Source: Bacteroidales bacterium
GTDB lineage: Bacteria; Bacteroidota; Bacteroidia; Bacteroidales; UBA932
Direction: 5' to 3'
NCBI GenBank assembly: GCA_017479265.1
Contig: JAFVCK010000066.1
Coordinates: forward strand, 1 to 32,348
Length of the DNA stretch: 32,348 nt
Shown: positions 7,039 through 15,082 of the stretch, piece after piece
Position numbering within the stretch: the first letter of the stretch is position 1
Layout: each line of letters begins with the position of its first letter
The notes under the pieces: generated by a model
Database searches by the model: none
What the model was told of the DNA's origin: nothing
The model's input: the letters and a program-made list of their open reading frames with translations, nothing else
Program-made: the position numbers and the translations under genes

Positions 7039-8103
7039 CTACGCTTCCTGGAGGCGGTGCAGATGACAGAACAGCAGGTGGCCGGAGGCATCGCGAAGAT
7101 GCATGCCGTTGCCAAGGCAGAACCGGAACCATTTGCAGTCAGCGCACTCATCCTTGCGCATCCATGAGCGGTCGCGATAGGGCTGGTAGCGGCTGTTCCA
7201 CACATGCATGAAGTCGTCTTTATAGATATTGCCCTGGCTGAAATCGGCCCGAATACTGGAACAAGCCCCGATGGAGCCGTCGGAGAGGACTGAGCCTATG
7301 GTAACACCGGCGCTGCATATATAAAAATTGTCCCTCACATCGCCTTCGTAATCGCCCAGAAAGCCTTCACAACCGTATGAGGCCCTGATAACGCCCTCCT
7401 TGCGGGTCGCCTTTATGAATTCCATCAAAGAGCGGAACTCCTCACCGGAAAGTTTGAGCTCAGGGTCGGCGGCGGCACGGCCCACGGGGAAAACGGTGAA
7501 CAGCCGCCACTCCTTCACTCCCAAGGATACCAGCAACTCCTTAATCTGAGGCAACTGCTTGATACTGCGCTTGTTGACGCAGGTTACGACATCATATTCC
7601 ACCATATTGGATTCCGCAATCATGCGAATAGCCGACACGGCCAGAGGAAAGATACCCTTGCGCCCGCGCATCCAGTCATGGGTCTCCCCTATTCCGTCAA
7701 GGCTGACGGTCACGGCCCGAAGACCATTCTCAAGAAGGCTGCGGTAGCGCTGCGGTGTCAGCCCTGCCCCATTGGTGACCATGCCCCAAGGGAAACCCTT
7801 GTCATAGAAGACTTTGCCGCACTGCTCGAGGTCGCGCCGCACAAGCGGCTCGCCTCCAGTGACATTTATCATCACATCATGGGGATTGCACTCGCGCGCT
7901 ATGCTGTCCAGAACCGGAATCATGTCGGATATGGGCATATCCTTGACGGAGGCTGTGCTGCGGCAGTCGCTTCCGCAATGCCGGCAACTGAGGTTGCACC
8001 TGAGGGTACACTCCCAGAACAGGGTCCTCAAAGGGTGCTCCTTGACAAGCCCTGAATATACGGAACGATTGACTTCCAGCGCAATGAGGCGACGAAGATT
8101 CAT
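7039..8103 (-). CDS. Radical SAM/SPASM protein of an rSAM/lipoprotein pair
   Basis: Encodes 354 residues. The radical SAM 4Fe-4S motif CNLSCRHC is at Cys36, Cys40 and Cys43, followed by the SAM-binding NVTGGEPLVR and VSLDGIGETHD segments. The C-terminal ~110 residues carry a SPASM-type cysteine set (ICSAG, GACSS, CADCKWFRFC, LLFCH) for auxiliary Fe-S clusters. SPASM enzymes modify peptides or proteins. This one belongs with the Bacteroidetes pairs in which a radical SAM gene is partnered by a small lipoprotein, described from genome surveys but, as far as I know, with no defined chemistry. Its ATG directly abuts the TAG of the lipoprotein gene, so translation is coupled. The adjacent peptide B at 6655-6807 is a possible but unproven substrate. 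Confidence 0.88.
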   Translation of the reverse strand: MNLRRLIALEVNRSVYSGLVKEHPLRTLFWECTLRCNLSCRHCGSDCRSTASVKDMPISDMIPVLDSIARECNPHDVMINVTGGEPLVRRDLEQCGKVFYDKGFPWGMVTNGAGLTPQRYRSLLENGLRAVTVSLDGIGETHDWMRGRKGIFPLAVSAIRMIAESNMVEYDVVTCVNKRSIKQLPQIKELLVSLGVKEWRLFTVFPVGRAAADPELKLSGEEFRSLMEFIKATRKEGVIRASYGCEGFLGDYEGDVRDNFYICSAGVTIGSVLSDGSIGACSSIRADFSQGNIYKDDFMHVWNSRYQPYRDRSWMRKDECADCKWFRFCLGNGMHLRDASGHLLFCHLHRLQEA

Positions 8104-8589
8104 CTATTTTTTCTCACTGAGATTCGCGGAAAAATCGATGAAGAAGGTACCGGTAATCCATGTGTCCTTGCCGGCATCGGTAAACTTGATATCAAGATTC
8201 TCACCGGAAACAATCTGGGACTCCCACTCTCCGCCAGCCGCCCCGTCAATATCAGTGAGCACTACCTCAACTTTATCGGCATTGAGTCCCCAGTCATTCA
8301 CTGACACATCAACCTTGCCTTCGGAGTCTGTCAAATATGTCTGCTCAACCCATTGTTCATGTTCCTGACCGTCAGCGCCGGTATAGGCGAAGTCAAGCCT
8401 GCGATATTTCACCTCTATGCCTTCGATAGGTTTGTTGTCATCGCCAAGCACCTGCCCGGTCAGTTTATAAAGGGCTCGGGGCTGGCCATATTCAGCACGA
8501 GGAAGGAAAACATTGCATCCGGAGAATCCCAGTAGTGTAAGGAGCGCTCCGGCAACTGCACGCCAAAAATGAATGAGTTTCGTTTTCAT
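8104..8589 (-). CDS. Radical SAM-associated putative lipoprotein
   Basis: Encodes 161 residues. The signal peptide runs through FWRAVAGALLTLLGFSGC, with Cys25 as lipid anchor. The segment RAEYGQPRALYKLTGQVLGD followed by PIEGIEV is the typical start of the lipoproteins that accompany this radical SAM family. The rest looks like a carboxypeptidase-regulatory/transthyretin-like beta sandwich, with a glycine/aspartate turn (TDSEGKVDVSV) and an FTDAGKDTW segment. It is encoded first in a two-gene operon with the radical SAM gene and is immediately adjacent to it. It may be the enzyme's substrate or its membrane partner. That is inferred from the invariant pairing, not shown here. Confidence 0.85.
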   Translation of the reverse strand: MKTKLIHFWRAVAGALLTLLGFSGCNVFLPRAEYGQPRALYKLTGQVLGDDNKPIEGIEVKYRRLDFAYTGADGQEHEQWVEQTYLTDSEGKVDVSVNDWGLNADKVEVVLTDIDGAAGGEWESQIVSGENLDIKFTDAGKDTWITGTFFIDFSANLSEKK

Positions 8590-8605
8590 ATCAGTCGAGT
8601 TTTTG

Positions 8606-8613
8606 CAAATATA
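8606..8613 (-). promoter_or_regulatory. -7 box for the lipoprotein/radical SAM operon
   Basis: TATATTTG on the minus strand, 16 bases before the lipoprotein ATG and after the tadA stop codon. The -33 TTTG is not evident. The surrounding sequence (TTTGCTATATTTGC) is the same as at the Rpn promoter. Confidence 0.55.
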
Positions 8614-8628
8614 GCAAATTATTCAATA

Positions 8629-9066
8629 TCAGCCCCTTTTATCCTTGAAAAATTCGAGCATCAACTGCCCGCAGTCCTGCGCCAGCACGCCGGCAGACAC
8701 TTCGGTACGGGGATGAAGCAGGGATGGAGAGAAGAGTGTATGGCCGCGCTTGGGGTCCAGTGCACCATAGACAACTCTCCCGGTCTGAGCCCAGTTCAGC
8801 GCCCCGGCGCACATGGGGCAAGGCTCTACGGTCACATATAAAGTACACTCATTCAAGTATTTACCTCCCATGGCCTCTGTCGCGGCGGTAATCGCTATCA
8901 TCTCGGCATGGGCCGTAGGGTCGTGAAGGGTCTCAGTCTGGTTGTGCCCCTTGGCAATTACCCTTCCACGGCACACCACCACGGCTCCTATCGGCACTTC
9001 GCCCTCTTCAAGGGCGATACGGGCCTCACGCAGGGCCTCCATCATGTATTTCTCGTCGTTATCCAT
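8629..9066 (-). CDS. tadA: tRNA-specific adenosine deaminase TadA
   Basis: Encodes 145 residues, the usual length. The zinc/catalytic motif HAE is at 53-55 and PCPMC at 82-86, the deaminase signature; Glu55 is the proton shuttle. GEVPIGAVVV is the family's N-terminal strand. The enzyme converts the wobble adenosine of tRNA-Arg(ACG) to inosine in the cytoplasm. It begins 6 bases after the addA stop codon and is probably co-transcribed with addBA, an arrangement that need not imply a functional link. Confidence 0.94.
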   Translation of the reverse strand: MDNDEKYMMEALREARIALEEGEVPIGAVVVCRGRVIAKGHNQTETLHDPTAHAEMIAITAATEAMGGKYLNECTLYVTVEPCPMCAGALNWAQTGRVVYGALDPKRGHTLFSPSLLHPRTEVSAGVLAQDCGQLMLEFFKDKRG

Positions 9067-9072
9067 ACATCA

Positions 9073-12000
9073 TTAATCAAAAAGATACCATAAATGCGTC
9101 TGCACATCAGTATAGCCCATCTCGCGCCAGAGGGCTGCATAAGAGTCAATCTGGCGCTGATATGCCGCCCTGTGCTCACCGGTCTTGAAATCGATTATTA
9201 TGACCCGGCCGGAGTCCAGGATTACCCTGTCCGGACGATGCAGGGAGCCGTCAGGCGAAACTATATCCCTCTCGTTCAGGACCTTGGACCTGTCAGAAGG
9301 GAACCAGCCAAGAGGCAGCTTTTCCTCAATGCGTTCCTTAAGGAAAGCATAGTATTCCTCCCCCGTAGCGGCATCTATGTCACCAGAAGCGACCGTAGCA
9401 TCAACGGCGTCGCGAAGGTCCGACGGCAGCACGGTACGGGAGAGTATGTCATGAAGCAATATGCCTTTCAGACGCTCCGAAGGGCCTTCCGAATTGAAAT
9501 AATCGTATGAATCATAGCGAAGTGCCAGCCTGTCGCCAAGAGGTATGGAGCAGAAATGCGAAGGAAGGTCGACAGCCTCGGAGACATCAGGCTCCATAGA
9601 AGCGAAGTCGTACGGAACGCCCCAGGAGAACACTTCCCCGTCGCGGACGAAGCCGACACCGGGTCCCCTCCAACGAAGCCAGTTATACAGCATCTGGGAG
9701 AGATTGATGTATTTGACCGGCTCATTTTCAGAAGAATTACGGAGCTTCTCATCAGGAAGCGCCGCGACTATATGCATTTCCTTCCCTGCACGGGTCAGCG
9801 CCACATAGAAGGCATTGATATTGTCTATGTACTGGAGCAGCATCTCGTTCCTGTAGTCCTCATAGAACAAGGTGTCCGTCGTGGAGTTGCCGCTCAGATT
9901 CACAAGGTAGGCTCCCTCCGCCTTGCCTTCCAGAGGAGTACCGGACAGGTCAGGGCAGGTCCACTGGAATCCCGGCCTGAAAAGCCCGACCTTCTCGGCA
10001 AAGGGGAATATCATATAGGGGAATTCCAGCCCCTTGGCCTTGTGAATGGTCATTATCCTGACAGCCGAAGACGTTTCGGGAGAGGAAATCTTGGTGTCCT
10101 GGTCCTCCCACCAGTCAAGGAATCCGGACAGGTTGTTGCCGTAAAGCGAGGTCCAGTCCTGCACCTCGTCGAGGAAAGACTGGATGTAGAGCAGTTCCCC
10201 GTCAAGGTCGTATATGGCGGAAAGGCAGGAGAGCAGGCTCTCGCAAAGTCCTGATATAGAGATATATCCTGTAGGAATTTCAATCCCAAGTTCCTTCGCC
10301 AGGTAGCCGCCTGCCGTGTCAGAAGGGTTGTCCACCAGGGACAGCAGGGAAACGAGCCTGCGCACTGTCACGGAGGACTTGACATGGAGGGAATCGTCCG
10401 AGACCACGGGGAAGCCCTCGCCCACCAGAAGGGATGCCACCAGCGAACCCTCGGCATTGTTGCGCACGAGCACCACTATGTCGGAAAGCCGTACCCCGCG
10501 CCCGACGGCCTCCCCCACAAGGGCGGCGATGCGCTCCTTCTGGTCTTCGCAAAAAGCCACTTCAACAAGGCCGGGGGCCTTGTCTCGGACCATAACCTTC
10601 TGGCTTACATCGGAATAGATATCCGAAATTATTTTGTTCCCTATCTGGGCATCAAGGGTAGAAGCCGCCCATTCAAAGAACTTGTTGTTGAACTCTACTA
10701 TGTTGCGGAGGCTCCTCCAGTTCTGGTCCATGGGCATGCTGTCGTCGGCAAGAGGGAAACGGCGCTTGATCTCACGGGCAAGCAGTTTCCAGTCTGAGCC
10801 TCTCCAGCGGTAAATGCTCTGCTTTATGTCGCCCACGACCAGGTTGCCTCGCCCGGAGGAATCGCTCTCCGAAAGCAAAGGAGCGAAGTTTTCCCATTGA
10901 ATGACAGAGGTATCCTGGAACTCGTCCAGCAGGAAATGTTCGTAGCGCACGCCCAGTTTTTCATAGATGAACGGAGCGTCGCTGCCCGCTATTATGCGTC
11001 TCAGGGTATTATTGGAATCGTCCAGGCTGAGCACGTTCTTCTCCTTGAGCAGGGCATCGAATTCGCGGTACAGTTCGCCTGCTATGCCGAGGCTGTAGAG
11101 CTGGCCAAGCAGAAGACGGGCGGTACGATAGGTCCGGAAAGGTTTGTCAAAAAGGTCGCAGAAGGCTTCAAGAGGCCCGTCCAGTCGGCCTGCCACAAGG
11201 GGAAGGTACTGCCTGGCCTTGGCCGCTGCAAACCATTTTCCATTGTCCCGGGCATAGGATTTCCAGGCATCAGTAGGGGCCACGACTGAAGAGCCCTTTT
11301 CAAAGTCCGCCCACTCCTCCAGCTTCAGCATGAATTTTCTGAATGACTCGGCCGGAGGCACACCGGCAGAGGAAAGCACGTCCAAGCAGGCGCGGGCACG
11401 GGAGCGGACCTCGTCCTCGAAGGAAGAAATGAAGGCCCGGCAACTGTTGCGCACATTGTCGAGGTTTTCCTTGGAATAGACCTTGGATTCGTCCAGACCG
11501 GCAGCCTCGGCCACCTCGCGGTGACGGTCCGACTTGAGGGCTATGGCAGTGGAATAAAGGTCATCTTCAAGACGCAGCCTGCGGCCTTGTTCAAGCTGCT
11601 CGGACATACTGTCTGTCAGCCATTTAAGCAGGGCTTTGTCATCCTCTGTCATGGCATCCAGCATGCGGTCCACGCTCTCCCTCACAAGGGAATCCTTGTC
11701 CAGTTCGACCTGATATGAACCCAGCTGGCCGATTTCCCTCGCAAAGGCCTTCAGAGCCTGCTGGAAGAAGCGGTCTATGGTGCTGACGGCGAATGCGCTG
11801 TAGTCGTGCAGTATGTCCGTAAGCATGTTCTCCGCCTTGGTGCGAATCTTTTCCCTGTCCCCGAAAAGCCGCTCGAAATCGCTTATGTAATTGGACTTGG
11901 AAGGGTCCGTCGCCAGGATATGCAATTCCTTCAGTATGCGGCCTTTCATCTCGGCGGTGGCCTTGTTGGTGAAGGTCACTGCGAGAATATGCCTGTAGGC

Positions 12001-12096
12001 GTACCTGTCCTGCGAGGAAAGCAGCAGTTCAAGGTAATTCTTTGCCAGCCGGAATGTCTTTCCCGAGCCGGCCGAGGCTTTCAATATACGTATCAT
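9073..12096 (-). CDS. addA: AddA-like UvrD/RecB-type helicase-nuclease
   Basis: Encodes 1007 residues from the ATG that overlaps the addB stop codon by four bases (ATGA); a TTG nine bases upstream is less likely. Superfamily 1 helicase motifs appear in order: Walker A ASAGSGKT (residues 7-14), VTFTNKATAEM, LLDEFQDTS (Walker B), GDIKQSIYRWRGSD, IMTIHKAKGLEFPYMIFP and VALTRAGKEMHI. The C-terminal end has the RecB-type nuclease with RPDRVILD and IIIDFKTGEH, then QIDSYAALW. Together with AddB it forms an ATP-driven helicase-nuclease that resects double-strand breaks for RecA-dependent repair and degrades foreign linear DNA. Many databases label this branch simply UvrD-helicase domain protein or exodeoxyribonuclease V subunit beta. 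Confidence 0.9.
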   Translation of the reverse strand: MIRILKASAGSGKTFRLAKNYLELLLSSQDRYAYRHILAVTFTNKATAEMKGRILKELHILATDPSKSNYISDFERLFGDREKIRTKAENMLTDILHDYSAFAVSTIDRFFQQALKAFAREIGQLGSYQVELDKDSLVRESVDRMLDAMTEDDKALLKWLTDSMSEQLEQGRRLRLEDDLYSTAIALKSDRHREVAEAAGLDESKVYSKENLDNVRNSCRAFISSFEDEVRSRARACLDVLSSAGVPPAESFRKFMLKLEEWADFEKGSSVVAPTDAWKSYARDNGKWFAAAKARQYLPLVAGRLDGPLEAFCDLFDKPFRTYRTARLLLGQLYSLGIAGELYREFDALLKEKNVLSLDDSNNTLRRIIAGSDAPFIYEKLGVRYEHFLLDEFQDTSVIQWENFAPLLSESDSSGRGNLVVGDIKQSIYRWRGSDWKLLAREIKRRFPLADDSMPMDQNWRSLRNIVEFNNKFFEWAASTLDAQIGNKIISDIYSDVSQKVMVRDKAPGLVEVAFCEDQKERIAALVGEAVGRGVRLSDIVVLVRNNAEGSLVASLLVGEGFPVVSDDSLHVKSSVTVRRLVSLLSLVDNPSDTAGGYLAKELGIEIPTGYISISGLCESLLSCLSAIYDLDGELLYIQSFLDEVQDWTSLYGNNLSGFLDWWEDQDTKISSPETSSAVRIMTIHKAKGLEFPYMIFPFAEKVGLFRPGFQWTCPDLSGTPLEGKAEGAYLVNLSGNSTTDTLFYEDYRNEMLLQYIDNINAFYVALTRAGKEMHIVAALPDEKLRNSSENEPVKYINLSQMLYNWLRWRGPGVGFVRDGEVFSWGVPYDFASMEPDVSEAVDLPSHFCSIPLGDRLALRYDSYDYFNSEGPSERLKGILLHDILSRTVLPSDLRDAVDATVASGDIDAATGEEYYAFLKERIEEKLPLGWFPSDRSKVLNERDIVSPDGSLHRPDRVILDSGRVIIIDFKTGEHRAAYQRQIDSYAALWREMGYTDVQTHLWYLFD

Positions 12097-14957
12097 CTGC
12101 CGCAAATGTTTTTAAAGTCACACCACTTGCAAGTATCCCTGTCGGAAGTACGGATTATGGGCCTGGAAGGGTCTGCTATCTCGCCCAGAAGGTCGTGCAG
12201 GCGGTCTTTCATGCCGTCAATGAACTCCATGCTGACTCCACAGGAAGGAGGGTCCGACACGAAAAGTTTCGCAGCCGGATAAATGACATTTTCCACCTTG
12301 GAAAGAGCATCGGGGTCGCCGCCTGTGACATACATGTCGTAGAGGAAAAGCTGCAGGGCAATCTTGGGACGCTTTTTTTCATCCGTCCCGAACAGTTTCT
12401 CCATAACCTCTCCGGCGTTTTCATCTGTGACATTGACATCCTCGTCGCTGACCTTTCCGGTCTTGTAGTCCACTATCCTCGTGATTCCGTCCCCGAAACT
12501 GTCCATCCTGTCTATGAATCCGAGGAATTTGTATCCCTCGAACCGCCATTCTTTCTTAAGTTCCAGGCCGAATATGCGGAAACGGTCCGTATGATGCTGC
12601 TCCATGAGGCCGAGGTCCCTCTCAAGGGTCTTGAGGGCATATTTCAGCACCAGCTGCTCGAACACCAGATTGCGCCCGGACACCTCCGGGGACTTCATTT
12701 CAATGGCTATGAGGGAGCGTATCCTGGCCTTGAGAGCGTCTTTGCGCGAAAGCCATCCTTTTATATAATCCTTTGTCACATAGGTCATTGCGCGGGCTGC
12801 ATCCATGGGGAAGCCGGGCTGCATGGCCTCTTCTCCGCTATAGAGTGCCTGCATGGTCTTGTGATATACGTTGCCGAGCATGCCGGAATCCAGGGACTCG
12901 GCCACTTCCTGCTCGGGCTTAAGGCCTTCCATCCTGCCGTACCAGAACATGGCGGGGCATTTCAGCCAGTCCTGGAGAGCACTCGCCGACAAAGTCACCT
13001 TCCGAAGCTTCTCCTGCATGTCTGAGGGCTTGGGAATGACCTCGTCCTCAACTGGAGAGGCTATATCGGCCCCGGCCACATAACGCTCCAAGTCCACTCC
13101 GAAATGATACCGGAGCTGCTTGACATAGCGGCTTTCCTCGCCGGATTTCATCTTCTCGGTGCGGGACTCATAGAGCATCCACACAGTGCCGGCCCTCTGT
13201 ACCATACGATAGAAATAATAGGCCCAGATGGCATCCTGGAACTCGTAGGTAGGCATTTCGAAGCCCTTGCGAAGCTCCGGAGGAATGAAGGAGGAGGACA
13301 CGCTGCGCCGGGGGAAAGTGCCCTCGTTGCAGGACAGTATGATTATGTTGTCAAAATCCAAAGCCCTCATTTCCAGGGGCCCCATAATCTGAAGTCCCTT
13401 GACGGGCTCGCCGGTATAAGGAACGGTCTCGCCGCCCACGAGGGCCTCCAGCAGCCGGAGATAAGTCTTGGGCATTACGGGCAGATTGCGGCTTTGCAGC
13501 AGCGAAAGGCAGCGGAGATATCGCCTTGCGAACTCAAGTTCCTGGGGCATTTTCTCCTTGACCGAGGGGCTGGAAACTACGCGCACGAGAAGGTCCGAAA
13601 GATAGGCTCCGAGGGCCTTGACCTGGGCAGGGTCCGTAGCCTTGGGGTCGGTCACTACGGGACGGAAAACGGCTTTCATCAAGTCCGAGAAGCCAAATCG
13701 CGATTCGGGAATATAGTAGCGGGCTTCGGACTTGATTTTCGAGACCTCCTCCAACTCCCTCTCGTCCAGGCACATACGGAAAAGATTGTCGGTGAGTATG
13801 GCCCCGGCGGGCAGGTGGTAGAACCAGTACCCGTCGTCGCGTTTGCGAAGCCTCAGCTGGAGCGAAGCCGCCTGCGAAAGAAGGGAGGCTATGGCGCTGC
13901 CCTTGAGAGGATAGCCCATAGTGACGTTTATGTCCTTTATATCCTCGGGTATGGAATTAAGCACGGACACCAGCAGGCTTTCGTCGGGCAGCACTATGGC
14001 GGTGCTGCCTTCAAGCCCCTTGAGAATCTGGGGAATGAAAGAGGCCTGCCCGGTGGAAGAAGGCACGCTGAGCACCTTGAAACGGGTCTGCGGAAGAGTC
14101 TCTCCCCTGGTCACGTCGCAGCGGCCGAGGGCCGAAATGTTCTCCGACATAAAGAAAGAAGAACGGTTGCGCGGGTCCCTTATCATTTCGGAAGAATAGT
14201 CCCAGCAGAAGTCGGCAAGGCCTGCATCCCGCATTTTCCGCAGAACAAACAATTCACTGGTACTCAGAGCATTGAGGCCTACGAACACAAAACGCGAAGA
14301 GGGTCCGAACACCGATGCGAGTATATCTGCGGCAGACTCTTCCTTAAGCCTTCCGGCCATGTTCCTATAGACCATTCCGTCGTAGGCAAGATGCCTTCGG
14401 GAGAGTTCGGCACGGAAGGTCTCATATAGGGGCGATAGCAACTTCCAGATATGCAAGAAGTTGTCCTTGACCTCTCCCCTTGCAGCCGTGGCGCTGAAAT
14501 GCGAAACGAAGGATTCAATGGCTTTCTTCTGGTCATCGCTCAGGTAAGTCCACGAGTCTTTCATGTCCTTGTAGTTTTCTACATTGACAAAAAGGGCGCG
14601 GGCATCCACCATGTATTTGTCCACGTCGGAGAAGTCACCGAGCAGGACATCGCCCCAGAATATGAATTCATCCAGTGGTTCCGCCTTGTCGTTCAACGAC
14701 TTGTAGCAGTCGTAGAGGGTGAGAAGCAGGTCCGTTCGTTCCGAAGGGCAGGCCCCTCCCACCTTGTAGAAAAAGTCGTTGACTGTAAGCATCAAGGGCA
14801 TCAGCAGGGGCTTAGTGCCACCCTTTTCCTTCCATATCTGCGTGAGATGCTTGCGGAAAAAGGTGATGGCCCTCTTGCCCGGAAAGACGAAGACCCTCTC
14901 TGGAAGGCCTTCCTGTCCGGCCCAATAGGAGGCTGCCTGTTGCAGGAATGGTGTCAT
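12093..14957 (-). CDS. addB: AddB-like PD-(D/E)XK nuclease subunit
   Basis: Encodes 954 residues. The N-terminal part has an FPGKRAITFFRKHL segment where a helicase Walker A would be, but without the normal GKT, as expected for the degenerate helicase of AddB. The centre has IMGPLEMRALDFDNIIIL and the FPRR segment typical of the family. The C-terminal nuclease includes LGFIDRMDSF and RIVDYKTGKVSD, giving the D...DYK catalytic set. Four cysteines, in LKCPAMFWYG and the final CKWCDFKNIC, are placed for the 4Fe-4S cluster that staples the AddB nuclease. The gene overlaps addA by 4 bases, so the subunits are translated together. A TTTG-N20-TATATTGC promoter precedes it. Confidence 0.88.
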   Translation of the reverse strand: MTPFLQQAASYWAGQEGLPERVFVFPGKRAITFFRKHLTQIWKEKGGTKPLLMPLMLTVNDFFYKVGGACPSERTDLLLTLYDCYKSLNDKAEPLDEFIFWGDVLLGDFSDVDKYMVDARALFVNVENYKDMKDSWTYLSDDQKKAIESFVSHFSATAARGEVKDNFLHIWKLLSPLYETFRAELSRRHLAYDGMVYRNMAGRLKEESAADILASVFGPSSRFVFVGLNALSTSELFVLRKMRDAGLADFCWDYSSEMIRDPRNRSSFFMSENISALGRCDVTRGETLPQTRFKVLSVPSSTGQASFIPQILKGLEGSTAIVLPDESLLVSVLNSIPEDIKDINVTMGYPLKGSAIASLLSQAASLQLRLRKRDDGYWFYHLPAGAILTDNLFRMCLDERELEEVSKIKSEARYYIPESRFGFSDLMKAVFRPVVTDPKATDPAQVKALGAYLSDLLVRVVSSPSVKEKMPQELEFARRYLRCLSLLQSRNLPVMPKTYLRLLEALVGGETVPYTGEPVKGLQIMGPLEMRALDFDNIIILSCNEGTFPRRSVSSSFIPPELRKGFEMPTYEFQDAIWAYYFYRMVQRAGTVWMLYESRTEKMKSGEESRYVKQLRYHFGVDLERYVAGADIASPVEDEVIPKPSDMQEKLRKVTLSASALQDWLKCPAMFWYGRMEGLKPEQEVAESLDSGMLGNVYHKTMQALYSGEEAMQPGFPMDAARAMTYVTKDYIKGWLSRKDALKARIRSLIAIEMKSPEVSGRNLVFEQLVLKYALKTLERDLGLMEQHHTDRFRIFGLELKKEWRFEGYKFLGFIDRMDSFGDGITRIVDYKTGKVSDEDVNVTDENAGEVMEKLFGTDEKKRPKIALQLFLYDMYVTGGDPDALSKVENVIYPAAKLFVSDPPSCGVSMEFIDGMKDRLHDLLGEIADPSRPIIRTSDRDTCKWCDFKNICGR

Positions 14958-14977
14958 AGTGGTTTACAATATATCCT

Positions 14978-15009
14978 GCAATATAGCCTTTATTTGGCAG
15001 AAACGCAAA
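14978..15009 (-). promoter_or_regulatory. Promoter of the addB-addA-tadA operon
   Basis: On the minus strand TTTG (15006-15009) is followed by 20 bases and TATATTGC (14978-14985), close to the Bacteroidetes consensus. It lies 21 bases before the addB start. Confidence 0.55.
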
Positions 15010-15014
15010 AAAAT

Positions 15015-15065
15015 AACTGACCAAAACAGGTTCTCAAACTGCCGAAGAACCTGTTTTGGTCAGTT
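15015..15065 (-). terminator. Terminator after the SusD gene, perfect 20-bp stem
   Basis: Arms at 15015-15034 and 15046-15065 are exact complements over 20 bases with an 11-base loop. A-rich sequence on the left gives a T-run in the minus direction. It lies 17 bases beyond the susD stop codon and just upstream of the addB promoter. Confidence 0.85.
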
Positions 15066-15082
15066 GTTTACCTATGTAAGCG

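Noticed and set aside
12042..14429. Long plus-strand frames (up to 441 codons) opposite addA/addB
   Set aside because: Antisense frames created by the codon bias of the real genes; Gly/His/Leu-rich composition and no domains.
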